Assembly (NCBI RefSeq): GCF_022539505.1 | Contig: NC_061514.1 | Coordinates: 247,244,124 to 247,308,123, forward strand | DNA from: Lolium rigidum | Lineage: Eukaryota; Streptophyta; Magnoliopsida; Poales; Poaceae | Reading direction: 5' to 3' | Length of the DNA: 64,000 nt | In this document: in pieces, positions 35,836 to 48,511 of the stretch | Numbering within the stretch: position 1 is the first letter of the stretch | How the letters are laid out: each line of letters starts with the position of its first letter | Translations under genes and position numbers: made by a program | The notes under the pieces: generated by a model | The model's database searches: none | What the model saw: the letters and a program-made list of their open reading frames with translations, nothing else | Told to the model about the DNA's origin: nothing

Positions 35836-36055
35836 GACGTAGAACTTAGAACCACGCAGATGCACATCAATGATGTCTTGTTATTGCATTCATGTATCTT
35901 GTGGCTATGTATTTAGTCCTCTTTTTTATTGTCTACTTTGCTACTCTATGTACCCACCTAGAAATCTACTATCATTCTTTTGAATTTTTATATTTGAGAT
36001 TTGAATTATATATATAATTTAAGGACACGTAGCAACGCACGGGCATTTGTACTAG

Positions 36056-36829
36056 TTCAATGATGAATTCTCAAAGCTTATGACCGATAGGTTTGAGATG
36101 TCTATGATGGGAGAGATGAAGTTCTTCCTTGGTTTTGAGATCAAGCAATTGAGAGGAGGAACCTTCATCAACCAAGCAAAATATCTCCAAGACATGCTCA
36201 AGAGGTTCAAGATGACCGAGATGAAAGGTGTTGCCACTCCTATGGTTACCAAATGTCATCTTGCAGTTGATCCCAATGGTAAAGAGGTGGATCAAAAGGT
36301 ATATCGCTCCATGATTGGATCCTTGCTTTACCTTTGTGCATCTAGACCGGACATAGTGTTGAGTGTTGGTGTGTGTGCAAGGTATCAAGCTTCTCCTAAG
36401 GAGAGCCACATGATAGCTCTCAAGAGAATCTTTCGATATTTGGTTGATACCCCAAGATATGGTATTTGGTACCCCAAAGGCTCAAGTTTTATTCTCAATG
36501 GATACACCGATGCGGATTGGGCGGGAGACAAGGATGATAGGAAATCAACCTCCGGGGCTTGCCAATTTCTTGGTAGGTCCTTGGTGTGTTGGTCATCTAA
36601 GAAGCAAAATTGTATATCTCTCTCCACCGCCGAAGCCGAATATGTTGCCGCCGCAAGTGGATGCACTCAATTGTTATGGATGAGGCAAACTTTAAAGGAA
36701 TACGGTGTCATTTGTGACAAAGTGCCTCTATTATGTGACAATGAAAGTGCTATCAAGATTGCCTATAATCCGGTGCAACATTCAAGAACGAAGCATATTG
36801 AGATCCGGAATCATTTCATTAGGGATCAT
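36056..36829 (+). pseudogene. pol of Copia C, part 2: end of RT and RNase H
   Basis: The frame continues from part 1 with FNDEFSKLMTDRFEMSMMGE and runs through copia RNase H: YTDADWAGDKDDRKSTSG, STAEAEYVAAASG, LLCDNESAIKIAYNP and HIEIRNHFIRDHH. It is then cut by the CACTA end at 36830. No stop occurs in the 774 bases. Confidence 0.92.
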
Positions 36830-37319
36830 CACTACAAGAAAAGTTGCCATGGCCGACGAAGTTGAAGTCGCGCTGTGGTTGCTGGTGTACCATGGCCGAC
36901 GATTTTGGTCCCTCCGTGGTGCATGTCAAAACTTTTTTTTTTCTCGTTTTTGAGGCCACCTAGCCCGACGAAAGCAGCCAAAACGTCGCGTATGGTGGCC
37001 CGGGACGTGGTGCATCGCGAATTCTCGGGTTCGCCGGCCGAGTCAACGCAAATCCGCACCGCCGAGGGATGTAGGGCCCAGATGGCAGCCTCTCTGGCAT
37101 TGTTTTTTTTCTCGATCGCGCCATCTCGTTCAACGTTCTCCGATCGAGCCGTTTACGATGCGGGATCATGGGTCCCGCATGTCATCCTCTATGAACCAAA
37201 ATTCTTTCTATTCTTGGATNNNNNNNNNNNNNNNNNNNNNNNNNNNNNNNNNNNNNNNNNNNNNNNNNNNNNNNNNNNNNNNNNNNNNNNNNNNNNNNNN
37301 NNNNNNNNNNNNNNNNNNN
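36830..37319 (+). mobile_element. CACTA transposon end running into the assembly gap
   Basis: CACTACAAGAAAAG at 36830 is the standard cereal CACTA terminus, inserted in the RNase H codons after RDHH. The subterminal motif CCATGGCCGACGA appears twice (about 36847 and 36890). The Copia frame reappears right after the gap (37320), so the other end, the 3 bp duplication and all internal coding lie in the unsequenced part. True length is unknown. Confidence 0.85.
37220..37319. other. assembly gap (100 N)
   Basis: Exactly 100 Ns, the conventional placeholder for a gap of unknown size. Because the CACTA is entered on the left and already exited on the right, the missing part could be kilobases. Confidence 0.98.
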
Positions 37320-37455
37320 TGCCGGTGATATTGAGCTTATCTATGTTCCTACCAAAGATCAACTTGCCGATATATTCACGAAGCCTCTTGATGAAGCAAG
37401 GTTCACTTATTTGAGGAATGAGCTAAATATCATTGATTCAAGGAGTATAGCTTGA
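37320..37455 (+). pseudogene. pol of Copia C, part 3: C-terminus
   Basis: Reads AGDIELIYVPTKDQLADIFT then KPLDEARFTYLRNELNIIDS and TGA at 37453-37455. This is the normal C-terminal end of copia RNase H. Confidence 0.9.
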
Positions 37456-38374
37456 CCATCTTGCAAACACACCTTCGTCTCAAAACTTTATTTGGTTTAG
37501 ATGTGGGCATGGAAATAGGGGGAGTGCGGTTTAAATTATTGAGCTATCCCTCCCCCCATAATGCCAACATTAAGAAATCATTCTCTTTATATCATATGTT
37601 GATATGTGAGCTTCAATGATGAGTAGTGGCTTGGACCCAAGATATATCTTCGCGGTGCCATGCCACAACACTCATATATGGTGGCCTAGGCCACCACACT
37701 CTTCTTTGTGAAGAGTTGGAGTTATTTGGATCTTATCGCCTTTTATTTGACAACTCCATGTTCTTATGGGAAATCACTCTAGTTTGGCCTTATTTGCTCA
37801 TATCTTGCAAACTTGAGTGACCATGTACCATTAACAGTTTGTATCTTCTAAAACCTAAGCCTACTCTCTCCTATAAGCCATTTCCATCTTGCTCATTTGT
37901 CATGTTTGGTAAAAAACTTGGAGTTTGAGGTTTTTCGGTCTGATGATCTAGGTTGCTCCATCTTATTGGTAAATTTGCACCTTATATGTGACGTGATACA
38001 TTATTGCATCGCATATGGGTCATGCAAATAACCAACGAAAGATGGGCCGGATTCCCGGTGATTCTGGAATTTTCCAGAACCCCGGATAATCCGGCCCCAG
38101 GACACCCCGGAAAATCCGGCCCGGCCGGATTATCCGCCCTAAGCTAGGGCCGGATTATCCGGCCTGGGCAGATCTTGAAAGGGTTGAGGACGAGGCCGCG
38201 GGGGGGCAAACGGTTCACACCACCCCCACGCGCCTCTCTCTCCTCTCTCTCCTCTCAAGTTCGCCGGACCTCTTCCTCCTCGCCGGAGACGCTCCGTCCG
38301 CTCCCTCTAGGAGTTCTTGGGTGGATCGGGTGCATCTCCTCCCTAGCTACCTTCTCCTCCAAGCGGTTTCCACA
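37456..38374 (+). other. post-pol non-coding region of Copia C
   Basis: No coding seen. A cluster of CCGGATTATCCGG-like motifs (about 38046-38162) is followed by a pyrimidine-rich leader (CTCTCTCTCCTCTCTCTCCT, about 38230-38260) that reads like a 5' UTR for the extra ORF. Confidence 0.6.
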
Positions 38375-40176
38375 ATGGATGTGGGTATGATTCACAATCT
38401 CTAGCCCTAGATGTTGTGTTTTATATGTGCTATTTTCTTGGTGGAATTGGTGTCTAGTTGTTCCAAATCAAGTGTAGTGTACTCCTCTTGCATGCTATGA
38501 GGCCGATCTAGTCTTAGACAAGCTTTTGATTAAAAAACTGCAAGTTTCGCAGGGCCGGATTATCCGGCCCCCGCGCAGGCCGAATTATCCGGCCAGGCCG
38601 GATAATCCGCCCCCAGGGGACACCGGATTATCCGGCCTGGAGCTTCATCGCCGCTGCAGTTTTTGCTTCAATCTATCATGTCTAGATTTGTACCGACTTA
38701 TAGTATGTTTCTCGAGTATATTACTGTATCTTACATGACTTATGAGCATTACCTTCTCTTTGCTACCCGCCTTTACTTCTCACAGGTGGTGCTTCTCGGG
38801 GTGGTCGGAGACTCTATAGGCATGATCGATCAAGTGACGAGTTTGCACCCAATGCACCTCGCAAGTCCGTCGCTTCAAGGCGGAAGAACAAGGAAGTGAG
38901 GGAGAACTACAAGGCCATGGACCCTATCTCTTATTCCGCTATCCGCATGAAGAACTGGTATGAAGACCTCCCAAGGGATGAAGAGATTGAGGGCAGGAGA
39001 TACTGGTGCATGGAGCAGGATTTCATCTACAGGGACATCTATGAGCCCATGAAGAATCTGAGACCCATGCAAGCTATCGATGTGGACATTCTGGCTGTCA
39101 ACAATCACTTTGAAGATGCAATCTGGGTAGCTGGCAGGTTGGGCTTGGTTGATATCATGAAGATTCAATGTGACTATAGCCCAGATTTGGTGAAGCAATT
39201 CTTTGCCACTTTGGCAATCAAGAAAGATGAGGAACGCACTATGGAATGGATGACTGGCTCCTCTCACTGTAGTGCCACTCTGCGCCGATTTGCCGGTATT
39301 CCTGGAGTTCCTGCAGAAGGGGGTCGTCGCCTTCATGGACCACAGAAGACAGATAAGAATGCACTGGTGGATCTCTATACCTCAGCGGGAAAAGTTGGTT
39401 ATGCCAAGGGGATGCTTCCCATCTACAGTCAGTTGCTCCGGTTCTTTCGGGCAACCATTTTCCCAAGTGGTGGTAACAATGATGCTCTCCGGGGAGCCCT
39501 TGTGGACCTTATGCACCTCAGCTTTAAGTGTGCTCGTGATGTTAATGAGGAACGGAACTACACTGTTGATGTCATGGACTTCATCTTCCATGATATCCAT
39601 GATGCCATGGTCTCCCGGACCACCATACCTTATGCTCCCTACATCCAGCTTCTCATCAACAACTCTGTGGCTTTGGGTGGTGAAGACTTGAGCGGGTACC
39701 CCTTGATGAAGCACGGTGTCAAGAAGGCTTACAAACTTAAGCCAGTCTCTTCTGCTGTACCTGCACCTGACTCTTTCATGGGTGATGCTCGTTCTAGTGG
39801 TTTTGCTCCTGCTCGCCATCCTGACGTTCCGGCTATGAGGAAGCAAGTAAGCCGGCTTAGTTGGTTTCAGCGTCACATCCTTTGCATGAACATTGAGATC
39901 CATAAGGAGAACTATGCGGCCAGCCGTGAGCGTTCTGAGATTAAGCATACTCAGGCGGTTATTCTACACAAGCTCAGTGGTGATCAAGGACCCCCGCCTC
40001 AGCCTCCAGCTCACCAAGGTTACAGTGGATGGCATTCTGCACAGGTTCCATGGAGTGATCTTGACGATTGCCTTCAAAGGTCCAACCTCACTCGCCGCTC
40101 TCCGGATGCAACTGACACTGAAGATGAAGATGAGGAAGTGGCACATCAGTCTGATGATGAAGATGCCTCCGAGTGA
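38375..40176 (+). CDS. extra two-exon ORF downstream of pol in Copia C
   Basis: I place a 10-base first exon at 38375-38384 (ATGGATGTGG), an intron at 38385-38785 (GTATGA...CTTCTCACAG) and a second exon at 38786-40176. Splicing gives MDVGGASRGGRRLYRHDRSS and an open frame to TGA, 466 codons. The middle has conserved-looking blocks: ISYSAIRMKNWYEDLPRDEE, FIYRDIYEPMKNLRPMQAID, QFFATLAIKKDEERTMEWMT and MDFIFHDIHDAMVSRTTIPY. The C-terminus is Pro/Gln-rich then acidic (DTEDEDEE). No transmembrane segment is evident, so an envelope role is not supported. Similar proteins recur in Triticeae at this position in my memory; function unknown. The frame is intact, unlike gag. The intron contains CCGGATTATCCGG repeats. 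The tiny first exon is inferred from splice sites and phase and is less certain than exon 2. Confidence 0.78.
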
Positions 40177-40720
40177 TTCCCATGGGACGTGTAGCATCGC
40201 GCTTGTCCCCTTTTTGGCGTCTCGATGCCAAAGGGGGAGAAGTGTTCTATTAGGACTCTCGGGGATTTGCATGGTTTGGGCACAAGCATATGCGTTTATC
40301 ATTCTTATATTGCTTGTGTTCCCTCTTATTTGAACTATTTGGTTTGTTTGTGTGCCGTTCAAAACTATGTGCTATGTGGTGTGAGACATTGTTATGGTTT
40401 TCGGATTTCTATTTGTTGAGATCAAGGATATTACATTATGTGTGATGCTATATCTTCGTATTATATATCTACACATGGGTATGATTTCTTGCATCCTATC
40501 TCAACTTCATATTTGTCGATGTCTATTGTTAGAGCTCATGTTGGATATCTCTTGTGTTGAGGCACCTCACTCCTATGTGTTGTGTATTTGTATTCAAATG
40601 CAAATTACTTATATGCACACATGTAGGGGGAGTGCCTCTATGTTTTTCCCTCATGCTTGTCTCTATAGTGATTCTCTTGCAAATCCGTATATTGTCATCA
40701 AACACCAAAAAGGGGGAGAT

Positions 40721-41971
40721 TGAAAGAACATCTCTCACATTATGTTTTGTGTGTTTGATGTCAATATATGTGATACACTAATGTTTGTTTAAGTGGTACA
40801 GGGATTACATAGATACATATTCTTGTGTGTTGGATATGGTCGGTCTGTCAAAAGAAAACAGCAAAGTTGGTCAGGCCGGATTATCCGGGCTGGATATTGT
40901 TGAAATATCCGGCCCCCAGTTTTCGGCTAAGTCTTTGAGGAAAAGCAACGCAGTATAGGGGCCGGATTTTTGCCCGGATATTGTCCCGGTATTGTACCAG
41001 GGCCGGAATATCCGGGCCGGATATTTTGGAAATATCCAGCCCCCTCGAATTTGGCTAAGGACCAGAAGAAAATCAAGTCTGGCATAGGGCCGGACATTTG
41101 GCCGGATTTTGTCACGGTTTTGTCCCGAAGGCCGGATTATCCGGGGGCGGATTATCCGGCCCTTACTTAGGCCGGAATATCCGGCCCCTCGGAAGCTGCA
41201 ACGGCTCATTTTTGTGGGGGGGGGGGGTATAAATACCCCCTTCTTCTACCTTGGTTGCTGGCTCAATCATTGCACAAGAAATCTGCCAAGCCACCTCCAT
41301 TAGAGCCACCTCAAGAAACTCAAGATTTGCAAGATCTCCTTCCTCCCCCAACCAAAGCTCTTGATCTTTGGAGATTCGAAGGAGAAGACACCGATCTACA
41401 TCCTCACCGAAGCGATTCTCATTTCCCCCTCTCTTGTTTGAGGGATCTCATGCTAGTGTTCCTATTTGGTTCCCTAGTTGATTTGTGTTGATGTATTGTT
41501 GTTGATTGTTGTGTTGTAACAGATTTGGGAGCCTCCAATTCGGTTGTGGATGTGTGCCCCAAGAACCTTGTAAAGGCCCGGTTTCCGCCTCGAGGAAATC
41601 CCTTAGTGGAAGTGGGCTAGGCCTTCGTGGCGTTGCTCACCGGAGATCTGAGTGAAGCCTTCGTGGCTGTTGGTTTGGCTTTCGTAGCAACCACACTCCT
41701 CCAAACGTAGACGTACCTTCTTGCAAAGGAAGGGAACTACGGGAATCATCTCCGTGTCATCGCGTGCTCCACTCTCGGTTACCTCTATCCTATTCTATCT
41801 CTTATATTGCTTAGCTATATCTTGCTTAGTTGTTAGCCTTGTCATATAGGTAAATTCACTTAGTTGCATATCTAGAGAATTTACCTTTTGTGTCAAGCCT
41901 AAATTGAAAAAGAACTAAAAATTGGTTAGCACCTATTCACCCCCCTCTAGGTGCGGCATACGATCCTTTTA
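40721..41971 (+). repeat. 3' LTR of Copia C
   Basis: The 1251 bp repeat matches 10196-11442. Its last bases CCTTTTA differ from CCTTTCA in the left copy by one transition. A poly-G run near 41216-41227 is longer than in the left copy. Polypurine AAAAAGGGGGAGA precedes it and the GTTTT duplication (41972-41976) follows. Confidence 0.95.
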
Positions 41972-42049
41972 GTTTTCCAATATTTTACAATGCTTACCAA
42001 TGTTCTTTATAACGTATTGTAGGCGATCATACATATTAGCTCTCCCGAT

Positions 42050-42600
42050 ATGTTAACTCCCTCAATAAAAAACAATGGCATGTCCTCAAATGAGCATGCT
42101 CCTTATGTACATGACAAAGCATTGTATACACACAAGCCTAGAATGGTTTGGGAAGCTAATTTGTTCGAGTTTATCCTAAACCGTTTGGTTGACCTCGTGA
42201 AAAGCGACGTCTACTTTAACCAAGGCTTCAAAGAGCATCATATGAATAAGGTTGACAATAATGTTCTTGATTTCATTAGCATCGTTGTGAGCGCTCTTCC
42301 GATCCACAACCGCATGAGGAAGTGGAGGAACACGTGGATCCTCATTAACATGATGAAAATTAAAGACATGCTCAAATGGAGCAAAGGCGACACTTGCTAT
42401 GTGTTTGAAGATGAGGACAACCTGCATGACCACCTGAAGATAATATGGCTTACTGATTCTTCTTTGTTGTTCTTTCGTGCATGTTGATATGCCCTGCCAC
42501 TAGTTTCATGTTAATTGCAGAACAACCTGAAGCACCTTGAGTTTCTGAAGAGTCTGATTATCAACTACGCTCAGATGAAGATAATCTTCACACCCAGGTT
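42050..42600 (+). pseudogene. Myb/SANT-like domain relic
   Basis: An open stretch 42050-42487 encodes KPRMVWEANLFEFILNRLVD, then VKSDVYFNQGFKEHH and RMRKWRNTWILINMMKIKDM followed by LKWSKGDTCYVFEDEDNLHD. The pattern (Trp-led helix, GFK, KWR..W..I, W....., acidic end) fits the Myb/SANT-like DNA-binding domain of plant Harbinger accessory proteins and their relatives. An acceptor-like TGTAG precedes it (about 42020). A second exon-like piece after TTAATTGCAG (about 42520) reads NNLKHLEFLKSLIINYAQMK and then hits stops. No ATG-to-stop gene can be built, so I call it a relic. Confidence 0.5.
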
Positions 42601-44190
42601 TGTTAGAAAGGAGTAGCTCTACCAACCACACTTTCTTATCAAGACACTCAACTTCATTGCTGACAACAAAGTTGAGTGTGTTGAATACTGTAGGCTGCAA
42701 CCATGGGAGTGGAGGACATGGCTTAGGACCTGGCTTTGCAAGAAGTTTGCTTAGGGCTCCTGCTTTGTTCTTCATCATTATGTCGATTGTGGTCATTATC
42801 TTCTAGAAAGATCATGTATATTTTGAGAGGTGGTTTCATATCATCCATTAGCTAGGACTTGATTGAACCTGATCCTAGGTTTGTAATGATAAACTTGTTC
42901 AAGATGGTATATATGCTAACCCTCGTGTGATGAACTAACGATGCATCATGAAGTATAGTCGCTTTAATTGTGATGCATCTTCTAGTAGGGTAACTATATA
43001 ATGTGTATTACCAGCTCCTTTTGATGAACTAAATTTTACTAAATGTGTTCTTATTTGGTCAGCACTGCTAGGTAACCTCACCACTCGAATGGAAGATGTT
43101 ACCATATCAGACTCATGTGTGCAGGAAAACTAGGGTTGCGTTGCACCATCAGGGCAAAAAGGCATGTGTACAACGAACCAAATAGTGGGGGCAATGTTCT
43201 CTCTCCTGTGCATAAAACGCCTTCACGAGCAACCAAACGAAGCAATAAAAGTATCCCATGGCTCATTTGCAATGGGGAAACACCCATGGAGCATGCGCCC
43301 ACGGAGCCTCTGATGCCTGGGTCCATGCGATCAATAACAGAGTTATTGCGGTACTTTATTTATATAAGTTCGTTTCTTGGAAGCTTTGCAAATGGCAATC
43401 ACACAACCCCACAACCGCGTTGTCACAGGCGTAGCCACGTTCGCACCCAAACCGTAGTTTGTAAATAGCCTATTTTATAAGTTACTAAAATGGTAATGGT
43501 TTGAGAGTTTGAAGTAACTAAAGGCAAAGTAAATAATAAAAGTAAACTAAAGCAAGAGAGTGTGTTTGTGATATGGTTGAGGGATTCTCAAGGAGTGTAA
43601 GTTCCACCACTAGTATTAGTATTAGTTATGATTAGGATGAACCCATATCTTTCATTTATGTCATGTGTGCAAAGAGCTCCGTGATAAGACACGCCTAGAA
43701 ACCCATCGGTCATTGCATCTCTAAATAACCACATCAACTAGTCTTCTGCAAACCACATATTTATTACCACAATTAAGGGTTTCCCCATAGTTATCGATAG
43801 AACTTAGTGAATCTCCCTTTATCCCCCTCTTCCATATGGTAAAGTGTCGCACGGTAATGTCACTTCTCGTCGGACATTTTATCATCCTTCCAAGGGTAGT
43901 TCCCTATCTAGTCCACAAGGCAAATATTATGTGGTGCACTTCACATAACATCAAGAGAGAGAACTAACACACACTTAATAAATCAAAGTTATAATTTACT
44001 TTCATTTCACATCATAATGTTACTAGGGTTTATCTATCTCCCCAAGAACAAAGGAACTACTCATACATGAAGAGCATCAACATCATGAAAATACTATGGA
44101 TTGAATATGAGGGTACAATTGTATACACGTGTGAATCCTAATAGAGTTCGGATCACAACCAGGTAGACAAAGGGGATCAGCGATGGAGAC
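42601..44190. other. unassigned AT-rich stretch
   Basis: No gene, LTR or terminal repeat is recognised. Stops are frequent in all frames. The part from about 43560 to 44180 reads like old retrotransposon UTR sequence, but I cannot place it in a family. Confidence 0.4.
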
Positions 44191-44192
44191 AC

Positions 44193-46200
<2,008 letters not shown>

Positions 46201-46383
46201 TATCAGACAACTCGAGGCCATGGAACTGATCACTACATATTGGCATACCGATGAGACGGACCCCACTTGTCAGAGTCTCAATCTGCCGTTGTGAGTTGCT
46301 ATTGGGCTGAGGCGCTGATGATTGGGCACCTTAGAGATTTGAAAGTACAGGTCACGATTGCATCCCGCTTCAGAAGATCCTAG

Positions 46384-47725
46384 CTAGCAGCCTGAATGAA
46401 CTGTCAATGCCAAATGTTGTTGTTGATCCATCAAGTTTGGCTGGGCGGCTCTGAAATCGACTCTAGGGGGAGGCAAACTCTCAAACAGGCAATCCTTTAT
46501 GTTCCTAAGGACTCCCCTATCGTAAGGATTGGGGGAACTCCGGTACCGTTCTTTGTGCCTCTCATGGCTAGTCTGCAGCAGCAAAGTCCAGGAGAACAAT
46601 AATTCATCAGCCAGTTATTAGTTCGTTCAACAAGATCGCATACAGACCACACGAAATTTCACATGTACCTGGTTCTTGGCTGCAAGGAAGACATGGTAGG
46701 GAAGGAGGCAAGCAAGGAGCCAGAAAGCCAAGGAACTGAACGCCACCAGAGCAACCATTTCAGGCCGACTTCTCAGCAAACCAAGAAATCCTGCACCGGC
46801 AGCAGCATCCAGCTGCACTCTAATTCTTCTCACCGAAAACACTAAGGTCAAAGCGTAGAACGCCAGAGCCAGGGTTATCAGCAGCAGGTACAACCTGTAG
46901 TTTCTCTGGACAAACAGCAACAATATTCAGACATTCTGAAAGGGAACGCCTAAGCAATACAGTATAAGCTGCACTTTTACCAGCCCTATGCACTGGCCTA
47001 TCCAGGGGCAGTGGTGATCGAACTTGTCCACACAGTTGTCACATATGGCACAGTGGAAGCTCCTCGGAGCACGGAAGATGTCGCAGATTCGGCAGTACTT
47101 CTGCTTCCACTCGACGCCGTCGATGACGATGAGCCGGCTCCCAGTTCTTCTGACGGTGCTCGTGCCAGCTTCTTGTGATGGTAAAGGCCGGTTTCTTGGT
47201 ATGATCCCCGGGTCTCTTGTTGCGGTCAGCAGCAGAGTCGCAATCACCTGTGAACGAACTAGTATCTATTATCACAAACGATCCAAATTGGAATAGCAGA
47301 GCCTGCAAGACATTCATGGTGGTGAAACTAACGGCTGCTGCCAGTGCCATGGAGAATGCAGCAATCAGGATCGGATGCTTCGACGAAGGATCAACCACGT
47401 CGACCAAGAAGATCCACTCTGAAAGAAGAACCGCTATGACCGTCAAGATGAGGCCTCGCGGATCAGGTCCAAAGACCACACGTCCATCCAGGAAAAACAC
47501 CTGTATTCCATGGCAAAACACGGAAATCCATGCATCAATATTCATGAAAAGGGCTGGCATTTTTCCTCACAAAAGAAATCGTACGTTTTTCCCAGGCCAG
47601 ACTTGGTACACGGTGATCGGCGACGATGAGATCGGCAGGCTTTCCGGTGACGATCTCCCTAAGCAAGACGGGATCAGAAATCTCCAATGTTTTGTAACTG
47701 CATCCTTCAGACCGCACACTGCCAT
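46384..47725 (-). CDS. DHHC-type protein S-acyltransferase
   Basis: Five minus-strand exons with phase-0 GT-AG introns: 47725-47585, 47500-47333, 47247-46981, 46905-46669 and 46572-46384 (TAG at 46386-46384). They give 333 codons without a stop. Expected role: transfers palmitate to cysteines of membrane proteins. Seen: two helices (about 64-83 and 90-112), the DPG motif in RDPGIIPRN (about 114), the cysteine-rich domain YCRICDIFRAPRSFHC to CPWIGQC with catalytic DHHC at 180-183, two more helices (about 197-215 and 242-268), and a TSHE in the usual TTxE position with NPYDRG after it. Every domain core is intact. It is somewhat short for plant members (often about 400) because the C-terminal tail is brief. 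The start is uncertain: ATG at 47725 is taken, though the frame is open to an ATG at 47824. This is the best host gene in the window. Confidence 0.9.
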
Positions 47726-48511
47726 CGAGCAAGATGTGTCGTCAGGCTGTTCGGTGCACACTTGGCGTTGTCGGCCCTGTTGACGACTTTCATGAATTGG
47801 GCTTTGGTGATCAGTGGAATCCATGAAGCAGTTCCTGGTTCCAAGATTTGGAGGAAGAAGGAGACTGCACGGGGAGTGCTATTGGAAGTTAGATGGAGCA
47901 ACTGTCTTTGTTTTCGAACCATAGAAGGAGAAACTGCCGCAGGAGCACAAGTTCAGTTCGTGCGCGAGGAAGTTACTCTTCCATTGTTTTTTTCGAGGGT
48001 CTCTGAATTACTGACTGCCAAGTTACTACTCCTTGACTGAAATTTCACCTAGCTATCAAGTAAATTGCAAAAATACAGGACATAACGATATGCACGCATT
48101 CCTCTATATCACCTCTGTTTCGTTAGAACTCAGTCTCCTAATATTTCTTGAACATTTGGTCACTCAAATCATCTTTAATAACAATTCATAACACAGTGGA
48201 AGCATTCAGTTAATTGTATTCAAAATATTCATGCATTCGATGATAAACACAATTCATACATTAGCCAATCGTCTGTGCCACGAGTCAAGAGCTACACGTG
48301 CATTCCTAGCTAGCTACATCCCAGTGCCTTCTGCCACAAAAAAAAAGTTTGCAAGAAGACATGTCAGATCTCTAAATCCTTCATGTATTATTGCAAGGTG
48401 CTGCGACGCGGCAAGACGACCTTATGGCTGCTTCTCCTTCTCGATCCACGTTAGTTAGTACCAGCGGGGACTTCTGGCTGCTGGCGAGTCGGTGACCGCT
48501 GCCTTCACTGA

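Larger units (their letters stand above)
31224..36055 (+). mobile_element. non-autonomous Helitron inserted in Copia C RT
   Basis: The 5' end TCTCTACTACTTAA fits the grass Helitron consensus TCTMTAYTAMYHNW. The 3' end CGTAGCAACGCACGGGCATT plus TGTACTAG fits the known ...GCACG...CTAG terminus. There is no target duplication. Removing 31224-36055 joins ...AACAAAGCT with TTCAATGATG and restores the RT frame exactly (STNKA-FNDEF). The host bases are T and T, where A and T are usual. I see no Rep/helicase coding, so it would need an autonomous helper. Cargo: UFD1 exons, other exon-like pieces, tandem repeats and part of another repetitive ORF. Confidence 0.92.
10196..41971 (+). mobile_element. Copia element C (SIRE/Maximus-like), full length with nested inserts
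   Basis: Direct repeats at 10196-11442 and 40721-41971 start TGAAAGAACA and end CCTTTCA (right copy CCTTTTA). They are flanked by a perfect 5 bp duplication GTTTT (10191-10195 and 41972-41976). A primer-binding-like TGGTATCGAGCC lies at 11445-11456 and a polypurine tract AAAAAGGGGGAGA precedes the right LTR. Inside, in order: gag, protease, integrase, reverse transcriptase and RNase H of copia type, then a long 3' region with an extra spliced ORF. Removing the chromovirus (12776-27249 plus one duplication), the Helitron (31224-36055) and the CACTA insert (36830 into the gap) leaves about 12 kb, a size typical of SIRE-lineage elements. Confidence 0.95.

Noticed and set aside
36875..37414. Open frame crossing the N run
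   Set aside because: It bridges unknown sequence between a CACTA end and Copia C; it is not a real ORF.
38896..40176. Env-like protein in the post-pol region of Copia C
   Set aside because: No signal peptide, transmembrane helix or coiled coil typical of an envelope is visible; function left open.
43115..43468. 117-residue plus-strand open frame
   Set aside because: No domain, no splice or promoter context, and flanked by degraded repeat sequence.
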